A stretch of 11,712 nucleotides of DNA, from assembly GCA_913053815.1 (NCBI GenBank), contig CAJXGK010000029.1:1-11712 (forward strand), read 5' to 3'. This stretch comes from an uncultured Rhodanobacteraceae bacterium. Lineage in GTDB: Bacteria; Pseudomonadota; Gammaproteobacteria; Xanthomonadales; Rhodanobacteraceae. Below, in pieces: positions 6,410 to 11,712 of the stretch (its first letter is position 1; every line of letters starts with the position of its first letter). The position numbers were made by a program, and so were the translations under genes. The notes beneath the pieces are model-generated. The model was not told the origin of the DNA. It saw nothing but the letters and a program-made list of their open reading frames with translations, and searched no databases.

Positions 6410-7354
6410 ATGCGCATCGGCATAGTTGTAGACTCGGCCTGCGATTTGCCTATCGATTTTATCCGCAAACACCGGATCACCATCCTGCCCATTACCGTCT
6501 GCATTGACGAACATTCATTCGTCGATCGACACGACCCGGCAGCAACACTCAAGTTTTTTCACGAGAGTCTCGGCGATCGTGCGCATGCAGCAGATACCGA
6601 GCCGTTCAGTGTTGACCAAGTGCACCAGTTGTTCCTCGATAAACTGGTAACCCAATATGACGCAGTTTTTTGCCTGACCATCACGGCCTCACGCAGTCTG
6701 ATCTATGAAAACACCCTGCGTGCCAGCTACGCCATTCTCAAGGATTACCATGCAATACGTGCCGCAGCCGGACTCAGCGGTCCGTTTCTGATGCGGGTCA
6801 TCGACACCCAGACGGTGTTTGCCGGCCAGGTTCCCATTGCCTGGGAAGGGATTCGGCTAATTGGCGGCGACACTTCGCCCGGGCAAATCCGCGAGCGCCT
6901 CGAACAGGTCGCCGCCCATTCCAGCTGCTATTTCCTGCCGCGTGATCTTTACTATCTGCGTGCCCGGGCCAAGAAGAGGGGGGATCGGAGTGTGGGCTGG
7001 ATGGCCGCCACCCTGGGCAGCGCACTGAACATCAAACCCATCGTGCGCGCCTATCACAAAGATACCCTGCCGGTAGGTAAGGTACGCGGCTTCGAAGCAG
7101 GCGCCGAAGCACTGTTCCAACATACCATCAAACGAGTGCGAACGGGATTGATGGTTCCGGTAGTTAGCCTGAGCTATGGCGGTGAGCTCGATGACCTGCA
7201 CGCTTTGCAAGGCTATCAGTCGCTCTGCGAGGTCTGTGCCGAACACAGCGTCAACGTGCTTGAAAGCGTGATGAGCATGACCGCTATGGTTCATGTTGGT
7301 GCCGCAGGGCTGGCGGTCGGATTTGCCTGTGATCCCTATGAAGTGAGTTTCTGA
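6410..7354 (+). CDS. DegV family protein (fatty-acid-binding fold)
   Basis: A 314-residue cytoplasmic protein of the DegV family. Characterised members bind a fatty acid, and Gram-positive FakB proteins present it to the kinase FakA; the role in Gram-negative bacteria is not settled. The start MRIGIVVDSACDLP is the classic DegV N-terminus (beta-strand followed by DSxxDLP), and the segments ITILPITVCID, FCLTITASRSLIYENTLRASYAI and VIDTQTVFAGQ (usual DSxxxxxG region) follow in family order, with LGSALNIKPIV and a C-terminal VHVGAAGLAVGF. Length is slightly above the usual ~280-290 residues. GGGGG lies seven bases before the ATG. No fakA-like gene is near. It sits between a fadE fossil and a threonine aldolase fossil but is itself intact. 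A weak TAAGGT at 6369-6374 could be a -10 element. Confidence 0.88.
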   Translation: MRIGIVVDSACDLPIDFIRKHRITILPITVCIDEHSFVDRHDPAATLKFFHESLGDRAHAADTEPFSVDQVHQLFLDKLVTQYDAVFCLTITASRSLIYENTLRASYAILKDYHAIRAAAGLSGPFLMRVIDTQTVFAGQVPIAWEGIRLIGGDTSPGQIRERLEQVAAHSSCYFLPRDLYYLRARAKKRGDRSVGWMAATLGSALNIKPIVRAYHKDTLPVGKVRGFEAGAEALFQHTIKRVRTGLMVPVVSLSYGGELDDLHALQGYQSLCEVCAEHSVNVLESVMSMTAMVHVGAAGLAVGFACDPYEVSF

Positions 7355-7417
7355 GGGCGACAAACCGCACCGAAAACACCTCGTAGATGGCGGGTCCCCG
7401 CTTATCCAGACAGCACT

Positions 7418-7573
7418 TCACCCAAAATACACCCCGCGTACCTCTAACGCCTGTACGGTGGGATCCTCACCGGCACGTTCATTGCCCACTTTGGCGGCAG
7501 CCATCGCCGCCCGCATGGCCGCTGTAGGCCGGGTCTTGGTATCACTGAACAGGTCAACGAGGATCGTCGGCAT
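7418..7573 (-). pseudogene. N-terminal fragment of a threonine-aldolase-like PLP enzyme
   Basis: A 51-codon open stretch beginning MPTILVDLFSDTKTRPT and continuing MRAAMAAAKVGNERAGEDPTV, then LEVR, which is the well-known start of low-specificity threonine aldolase / beta-eliminating lyase family proteins (pattern DLxSDTxTRPTxxMRxAMxxAxVGD...GEDPTVxxLExR). Full proteins have about 340-350 residues; here homology ends at about residue 47 and a stop follows after VYFG. The PLP-binding lysine and the rest of the fold are absent. No good ribosome-binding site is seen. The missing part is not elsewhere in the window, so this is a deletion fossil just downstream of, and opposite to, the DegV gene. 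Confidence 0.78.
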
Positions 7574-7671
7574 GACGGGAGCGCCGAAAAACTTCTACGC
7601 TAACGCATCCGGTTAGGCGACGGTATGCTGATTCCGTCCTGTCCCGATCCGACCCGTGGGCCCTAACCCTC

Positions 7672-8307
7672 ATGCTGCGCCGTCTGGCCCTGTTCGCACT
7701 GCTGTTCTTTGCCGTACCAGCATCCACCAGGCCAGTGTATCGCTGTATCGGCTCCCAGGATCACGTTACTTTTCAGGATCGGCCCTGTCCACACAATGCC
7801 CGGCAGACCTTGCTAAAGCTTCCCCCACCACCACCTGCCAAACCTGCTCCGCAATTATTGCTGTCTTCCCAACAGCCACCTTCAAGCAAAACTGCCCCAC
7901 CCCCCATCACTATTCTGCCTAGGTCTCTGCCCACACTGTATTGGTGTCGTGGTGCTGTCAACAGCAAAATCTACGTAAGTGACACCCCCAATCCGCCCGC
8001 TTACCGTGCTCCTTTGGGCGTGCTCGGTATTCCGCAAATGCCGCTGTCCCGAGTTTACGGTCCGGGTAGGGCTGGGATTTCTGCACCGGTAGTTGACTGG
8101 GTTGCCCATGTCACCTCGCCGCTTGCCGGGTATTACACCTAGGTCCGTGACCGCTGTGTAGCGATGCCCCGGGCGGCCCTCTGCAATCGACTGGATCAAC
8201 AGCTTACGAAAATCGACAATACTTTGCGTGAATCCTACCCACCGCGGCGCCAGCAATTTGAACAGCGCGCCGCCACTTTACGCGAGCAATTTCGCAACTG
8301 CCGTTAA
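7672..8307 (+). pseudogene. DUF4124-domain secreted protein interrupted by an in-frame TAG
   Basis: The reading frame starts with a signal peptide (MLRRLALFALLFFAVPAS) followed by a DUF4124 motif (VYRCIGSQDHVTFQDRPCP), a proline-rich linker, and a middle segment YWCRGAVNSKIYVSDTPNPP. It stops at TAG (8140-8142) after 156 codons. The same frame then continues for 54 codons with a typical envelope-protein C-terminus (RDRCVAMPRAALCNRLDQQL, then a charged helix ending LREQFRNCR) and a TAA at 8305-8307. Cysteine-rich, Arg/Gln-rich C-termini of this kind occur in DUF4124 proteins of Xanthomonadales-like bacteria. The likely ancestral codon is CAG (Gln). No Shine-Dalgarno is visible at the ATG. Function of the family is unknown; the interruption could be a recent nonsense mutation, a sequencing error or suppressed. 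Confidence 0.75.
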
Positions 8308-8347
8308 GCCCGTATCAGCGATAAGCGTAGCGTTTGCCCTTCCGCTC

Positions 8348-9130
8348 TCAGAAACCGTTGGCCAGAAACCCGCCATCCACCGCGAGTACCTGACCGGTGA
8401 TGTACCCGGCAGCCGGCAGGCACAAAAAGGCCACCGCAGCCGCAACCTCTTCAGGCTCACCGATGCGGTCGATCGGAGTGTGCTCAAGCACTTCCTCCAA
8501 ATAATCTGGATCAGCCAGAGCCGGGCCGGTACGCCGAGTGCGGATGTACCACGGAGCCACGGCATTGACGCGAATACCATCAACCGCCCACTCGCAGGCA
8601 AGATTGCGGGTCAACTGGTGTAGCGCCGCCTTGCTCATCCCATAAGGCGCCCCCGTGCGGACATGAGTCATCCCTGAAACCGAGCCGATGTTGACGATCG
8701 CGGCGCGTCCATGCATGGCCAGATACGGGTGGGCCAGGCGGCTGATTTCGAAGGCACTGAGCAGGTTTACCTCCAGCAACTCGGCCACTTCGGCGTGGTC
8801 GTAATCGAGGCTCGACTTACACACATTACCGCCGACGTTGTTGACCAACAGCGACAGCGACACCTCCAGGTCCGCAATCCAATCGAACAATTCGAAACGC
8901 ACTGCGGCATTGCTGAGATCTCCAGCGAAACAGCGCGGCCGACTGTGCGGGCAGACCTCCGCCAGTTCTTCCCGGGTCTGTTCGAGAGTATCGGAATCAC
9001 GGCCCACCAACAGCACTTCGGCACCCAGTGCGGCCAGCTCGCCGGCCGTAGCCCGACCGATACCCTGGCTGGCACCGGTAATGAGTGCAGTCTGACCATC
9101 CAGACGCCAACGCGATGTCATCATTTGCAT
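8348..9130 (-). CDS. Short-chain dehydrogenase/reductase, tropinone-reductase-like
   Basis: A 260-residue cytoplasmic SDR oxidoreductase of the classical type. It has the cofactor loop TGASQGIG (18-25), Arg44 after the second beta-strand (suggesting NADPH preference), DL at 71-72, NNVGG (97-101), Asn122, Ser150 in NIGSVSG and the Tyr163-x3-Lys167 pair (YGMSK), then [11 protein letters not shown] and the C-terminal [12 protein letters not shown]. All catalytic residues are present. The combination [24 protein letters not shown] and TP resembles plant and bacterial tropinone-reductase-like SDRs, whose substrates vary, so the substrate cannot be named. The ATG at 9130 has GGAGG nine bases upstream. 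It converges on the DUF4124 gene with about 40 bp between them and diverges from the YggN-like lipoprotein. Confidence 0.92.
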   Translation of the reverse strand: MQMMTSRWRLDGQTALITGASQGIGRATAGELAALGAEVLLVGRDSDTLEQTREELAEVCPHSRPRCFAGDLSNAAVRFELFDWIADLEVSLSLLVNNVGGNVCKSSLDYDHAEVAELLEVNLLSAFEISRLAHPYLAMHGRAAIVNIGSVSGMTHVRTGAPYGMSKAALHQLTRNLACEWAVDGIRVNAVAPWYIRTRRTGPALADPDYLEEVLEHTPIDRIGEPEEVAAAVAFLCLPAAGYITGQVLAVDGGFLANGF

Positions 9131-9478
9131 GATTCACCTCCTCGTCGCAGTGTAGCGCCTGCAGCATGAGCACTCTGCAGCAGCATCCCCGGCCCGGAGC
9201 GACGGTGGTGCCCAGCAAGGCAGCAACAACTCCTAGACAGGATGTGAATTCCTGCATGGATGAGCACTCCGTAAGCAGAGCCTTCCACGCTGGGTTCTCA
9301 CCTCTGCGGGCAGGCCGAATGAGTGCCTTCGACACCCCTACCCCGGTAAGAAAAAACGGGCATTACGGACTTGGACCGAGATCACCCATTAAGTGCTTGA
9401 CATCCAATCTACACCACACTACAAATATCAGTGTTATACATCACTATTACACTATATGTGATAACTGGAGAATTCTCT
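9131..9478. other. Intergenic region between divergent SDR and YggN-like genes
   Basis: About 350 bp. It holds the SDR ribosome-binding site, a possible SDR -10 (TACACT, minus strand, 9149-9154, context GCGCTACACTGCG) and the lipoprotein promoter at 9397-9425. The rest (about 9180-9390) has open frames on both strands but none shows a family signature, ribosome-binding site or codon pattern that persuades me. Confidence 0.5.
9397..9425 (+). promoter_or_regulatory. Sigma-70-type promoter of the YggN-like lipoprotein gene
   Basis: A perfect -35 hexamer TTGACA (9397-9402), a 17-bp spacer and TACAAA (9420-9425, four of six matches to the -10 consensus). The start codon is 54 bp downstream in an AT-rich leader, with GGAG eight bases before the ATG. 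Confidence 0.55.
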
Positions 9479-10027
9479 ATGAACCGCAGCAACCTCACTC
9501 TACGCATCGTTCTTCTCGCCCTGCTCACCGCCAGTCTCGGGGCCTGTGTTAGCGCGTATTCCACGGGTTCCATTGCCAATCTGATCACCGTACACAATGG
9601 CTATGTGTCGATTTACGGCAACAATGCGAGCTCTGCAGTGATTACCGCCTCGGGGGATTTACGCATCGCTGGCACGACCACGTCCCTGACAGCAGCGCAA
9701 AGAGTGCTGACCCGGAGCTACTACAATCAGGTTCGGAATATCGTGCATCAAGGCATAGCAACCGGCAAGGCTGGGGGCGCTATGGCCAGCAAGGTAATCG
9801 GCGCAGTGATCACCGGCCTGGCCAGTGGCGATACCAACCGTATTGATCGCACAGCCAACCTGCAGGCCACGAAGATCGAGGCCTCGGTGGCGACAATCTG
9901 TGACAACCTGCAGGCGATCCGGAACATCCAGCAGCAGATCACGGCACAAATCCCGGCTTTTGCACCGTACTCCGTGATTGATCAGCAGCGAGTTATTGAC
10001 TATCGGTCGGGTACGCACCATCCATAG
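9479..10027 (+). CDS. YggN-like (DUF2884) lipoprotein
   Basis: A 182-residue envelope protein with a lipoprotein signal: Arg-containing start, hydrophobic core and lipobox LGAC with Cys23 as lipidation site. The mature part follows the YggN/DUF2884 layout: a beta segment (VITASGDLRIAGTTTSLTAA, compare the ISPDG...YSLNATQ pattern), a helix QRVLTRSYYNQVRNIV, a Gly/Ala-rich stretch, and a C-terminal helix with VATICDNLQAIRNIQQQI then PAFAPY. It is shorter than E. coli YggN (about 239 residues). The family's role is unknown. The start at 9479 is chosen over a start 16 codons upstream because it is preceded by GGAG and begins the signal peptide. It has its own good promoter and no obvious operon partner. 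Confidence 0.78.
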   Translation: MNRSNLTLRIVLLALLTASLGACVSAYSTGSIANLITVHNGYVSIYGNNASSAVITASGDLRIAGTTTSLTAAQRVLTRSYYNQVRNIVHQGIATGKAGGAMASKVIGAVITGLASGDTNRIDRTANLQATKIEASVATICDNLQAIRNIQQQITAQIPAFAPYSVIDQQRVIDYRSGTHHP

Positions 10028-10090
10028 CCATTTTTCTGAAATCCGTTTGGGTCAGACTCTAATCCGCAGCGGATGCCCACTGCGTGGTCG

Positions 10091-10122
10091 CACTGGATTT
10101 CCGCCTACGCGGGAATGACGAA
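10091..10122 (-). repeat. REP-like palindromic repeat
   Basis: On the minus strand this reads CGTCATTCCCGCGTAGGCGG followed by AAATCCAGT, a close match to the very common proteobacterial intergenic repeat of the type CGTCATTCCCGCG...GGCGGGAATCCAGT. Its arms (TTCCCGC / GCGGAA) form a short hairpin. Confidence 0.65.
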
Positions 10123-10277
10123 TAGGTGGAGACATGCTTGTCCTTGTTCTTGGACGCAAAGTAATGTCACCAGAAATCAATACGCGACGAAGAAATGGTC
10201 TCGATTGATGCGGTTCATACCTCACCACATCCCCAAGCGTGCTACGGGCTAGCGTTGCGCTGTCAGCAAAAAAATCC

Positions 10278-10312
10278 CGTCATCCCGGGCACAGACCCGG
10301 GATCCAGTATGG
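10278..10312 (+). repeat. REP-like palindromic repeat, opposite orientation
   Basis: CGTCATCCCGGG, then CACAGA, then CCCGGGATCCAGT. ATCCCGGG (10282-10289) and CCCGGGAT (10296-10303) form a perfect 8-bp hairpin. It shares the CGTCAT-CCCG head and the ATCCAGT tail with the repeat at 10091-10122 but lies in the opposite orientation, about 160 bp away, like a REP pair. Confidence 0.65.
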
Positions 10313-10530
10313 GTGTCTACAGCTAAGCAAACTAGCTACACGCCCATGGAAGCCGGCAGCAAGATCGCCCTGGGTGCCAACATGAGCCTAGCCACTGCGG
10401 GAGCCTCCGTAGAAAGTTATCCGCACAAAACAGTCTCTGAATAAAGCGCTTCAAACAGGATGAAGCACTACACTAGAGCCCGAGCCTGCAGCACCAATCA
10501 ATGACGTTCCATGCCGACTGGAAAAATACC

Positions 10531-10920
10531 ATGATACGTCACGGCCTGTGGATTTCAGCATTGCTAACTCTGACCGCTTGTACGAGCTCTCCGCCCCCCC
10601 AGGGCAGCGCTCAAGATAGCCCCGCAGCACACAGCGGCAGCACCTTCGCTGCGGTGCAGAGTAAGGTGCCGTGGAGCAGCGCTCTCAAAGACGAGCAACG
10701 GGCTCGGGACGTACAGAAATTGATCAACCAGCACGCCAAAAAACAGCGTGCCCAGATCGAGAAAAGACCACTGACCACGGCCTGCCTGGTAACGGTAGCC
10801 GCTGGCAGCTCAGCAAGGCTCCTGATATCTACCGGGCCGCGAGGCGGGCGATGCGGGACCTACACATCACCCGACTATCCGCTGCTTATTGCCCGCAGAA
10901 GCAATAGGCAAAGGCGTTGA
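10531..10920 (+). CDS. Small lipoprotein of unknown function
   Basis: A 129-residue protein with a clear lipoprotein signal (MIRHGLWISALLTLTAC, lipobox LTAC, Cys17) followed by a Ser/Pro-rich linker, a charged helix around DEQRARDVQKLINQHAKKQR, and a C-terminal part with two cysteines (TTACLVTV and GGRCGTY). I do not recognise the family. The start at 10531 is preferred because the signal peptide begins there; a GGAAAAA stretch before it is a weak ribosome-binding site, and an in-frame ATG ten codons upstream adds charged residues ahead of the signal. The last 35 bp overlap the end of sppA on the opposite strand, which is unusual and could mean that the true C-terminus lies in another frame after a frameshift. 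Confidence 0.6.
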   Translation: MIRHGLWISALLTLTACTSSPPPQGSAQDSPAAHSGSTFAAVQSKVPWSSALKDEQRARDVQKLINQHAKKQRAQIEKRPLTTACLVTVAAGSSARLLISTGPRGGRCGTYTSPDYPLLIARRSNRQRR

Positions 10921-11712
10921 CTTGACCAGGGCGGGCCTGTTGCAACAGCAGCAGATCATTACTTATCCGAGGCGCCAGATCGGCCATCCAAGATGGCAGA
11001 CGGATACCATAGGCACCGGCGAACCCAACCATGGCATTCTTGCTGAAGCCAACAATAAAGCGCTGGATACGGCTAAGTGGCTCGGAGCGGTACACCACCC
11101 GATATTTCTTACCCAGCTTAGCGTCAGTAGCGGCCAATCGAATGGCCGTATTGATCCCACCCAGTTGGTCCACCAAGCCGAGCTTGAGTGCCTGTCGTCC
11201 GGTCCAGACATGGCCCTGAGCGATGGCATCGATCTGCGCAAAGCTCTTATGACGGGCTTTGGCCACCCCCCCGACAAAATTCCGATAGCCCCTGTTGATG
11301 ACTAGTTGAATGGCTGCTGAAAATTTTGGATTCATCGGTCGGGTCACATCCATGGCCCCGGCCCAGGGCGTCGTACCCAGACCTCCGGAGTGCACGCCAA
11401 TCTTGGCAAGCATATTCGGTACGTTGAAAAACAGACCGAAGATGCCAATCGAGCCGGTAATCGTATTGGGTTCGGCAACAATCTGATTGGCGTCCATCGA
11501 AATCCAGTAACCACCACTGGCCGCCACATTGCCCATGGAAACCACCACCGGTTTACCGGCGCTACGGGTCAATTGCACTTCACGACGAATCAGCTCGGCC
11601 GGAAATACCGAGCCACCGGGTGAGTTCACCCGCAACACGATCGCGGTGAGCCTCGCCGTGGTGCTGCTCGGGCTGCTGCTCATGATCGTGCGGCGCAAGG
11701 CGGTGAGCCAGG
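10886..11712 (-). CDS. sppA: Signal peptide peptidase SppA, C-terminal part (runs off the window)
   Basis: The visible ~250 residues correspond to the C-terminal half of the long (67-kDa type) SppA, an inner-membrane Ser/Lys protease that degrades cleaved signal peptides on the periplasmic side. Signatures are IVLRVNSPGGSV, then VVSMGNVAASGGYWISM with the nucleophilic Ser (equivalent to E. coli Ser409), TITGSIGIFG, and GHVWTGRQALKLGLVDQLGG. The Lys of the dyad lies in the N-terminal half, outside the window. The frame is open to the right edge, but from about 11645 outward the translation (SSSPSSTTAR) no longer resembles SppA, so homology may end before the window does. The stop at 10886 overlaps the convergent lipoprotein gene by 35 bp. 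Confidence 0.88.
   Translation of the reverse strand, partial: WLTALRRTIMSSSPSSTTARLTAIVLRVNSPGGSVFPAELIRREVQLTRSAGKPVVVSMGNVAASGGYWISMDANQIVAEPNTITGSIGIFGLFFNVPNMLAKIGVHSGGLGTTPWAGAMDVTRPMNPKFSAAIQLVINRGYRNFVGGVAKARHKSFAQIDAIAQGHVWTGRQALKLGLVDQLGGINTAIRLAATDAKLGKKYRVVYRSEPLSRIQRFIVGFSKNAMVGFAGAYGIRLPSWMADLAPRISNDLLLLQQARPGQVNAFAYCFCGQ
11640..11712 (+). other. Possible foreign coding fragment with a membrane helix at the right edge
   Basis: On the plus strand these 24 codons read IAVSLAVVLLGLLLMIVRRK and a few more residues: a clean membrane helix followed by basic residues, with G or C in every third codon position. This differs from the sppA codon use beside it, and lies where sppA resemblance fades. 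It may be the end of another gene joined here. It is too short to identify. Confidence 0.25.

Larger units (their letters stand above)
10028..10530. other. Gene-poor intergenic region with two REP-like palindromes
   Basis: About 500 bp with no gene I can support. It contains the two palindromic repeats listed separately and, at 10346-10444, a 32-codon open stretch with no ribosome-binding site or recognised family. Base composition is mixed, and no strong promoter was found for the downstream lipoprotein. Confidence 0.6.

Noticed and set aside
6857..7363. Minus-strand open frame of 168 codons opposite degV
   Set aside because: A shadow of the DegV gene, whose family motifs run along the plus strand without a break.
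8997..9335. Minus-strand open frame of 112 codons overlapping the SDR start
   Set aside because: It runs into the conserved SDR coding region in a different frame and shows no recognisable motif.
9366..9374. CGGACTTGG, a 9-base match to the arm of mini-element family 1
   Set aside because: Neither the outer GGAGCCTG end nor the inner conserved blocks are present, so chance is the simplest explanation.
9166..9552. Plus-strand open frame of 128 codons between the SDR and lipoprotein genes
   Set aside because: It overlaps the promoter and the start of the YggN-like gene in another frame, has no ribosome-binding site or family signature, and has an unusual composition.
10346..10444. 32-codon open stretch (MEAGSKIALGANMSLATAG...) after the second REP-like repeat
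   Set aside because: No ribosome-binding site and no family recognised; it could be a gene remnant, but the evidence is too thin.
1..11712. Search for CRISPR arrays, tRNA/rRNA genes, prophage genes or a toxin-antitoxin or defence cassette
   Set aside because: No regularly spaced direct repeats, no tRNA-like cloverleaf and no proteins of these classes were seen.

Overview
The window reads as chromosomal DNA from a gammaproteobacterium-like organism. The clues are a monothiol glutaredoxin fused to an A-type carrier-like domain, a FadE-type acyl-CoA dehydrogenase remnant, a YggN-like (DUF2884) lipoprotein, a DUF4124 envelope protein and the C-terminal half of an SppA-type protease. This is inference from protein resemblance only. 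The genes are mostly independent housekeeping or envelope genes with no clear operon. No phage, plasmid, CRISPR, tRNA or rRNA signature is visible.

Left part (1-4725). Enolase (minus) is followed by a PH-like small protein and an encapsulated-ferritin-type protein (EncFtn), both minus. The glutaredoxin diverges from the EncFtn gene and converges on a secreted two-HKD phospholipase D/nuclease-like protein, with a perfect 18-bp stem-loop between them. AMP nucleosidase (minus) lies upstream of the PLD gene. Three miniature inverted-repeat elements sit at gene 3' ends: one partial at the left edge downstream of enolase; one of about 162 bp with TA flanks at the end of the EncFtn gene; and one of 142 bp flanked by TTCA duplications, one of which contains the AMP nucleosidase stop codon.

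Middle part (5.7-8.3 kb). This is a stretch of gene decay around an intact DegV-family gene. It holds a fadE remnant keeping only its N-terminal and extreme C-terminal parts in shifted frames, the first ~48 codons of a threonine-aldolase-like gene, and a DUF4124 protein interrupted by an in-frame TAG.

Right part (8.3-11.7 kb). An intact short-chain dehydrogenase (minus) is followed by a YggN-like lipoprotein with a good promoter, about 500 bp of intergenic DNA with two REP-like palindromes, and a small lipoprotein of unknown function. The last overlaps tail-to-tail with an sppA gene that runs off the window. The outermost ~70 bp do not look like sppA and may be a chimeric or rearranged junction.

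The overall picture is a genome with miniature transposon activity and ongoing pseudogenisation. The most notable items are the EncFtn without a visible encapsulin-targeting tail or shell gene, the mini-elements placed at gene ends, and the sequence-level fossils of fadE and threonine aldolase. I did not find a convincing new multi-gene system.
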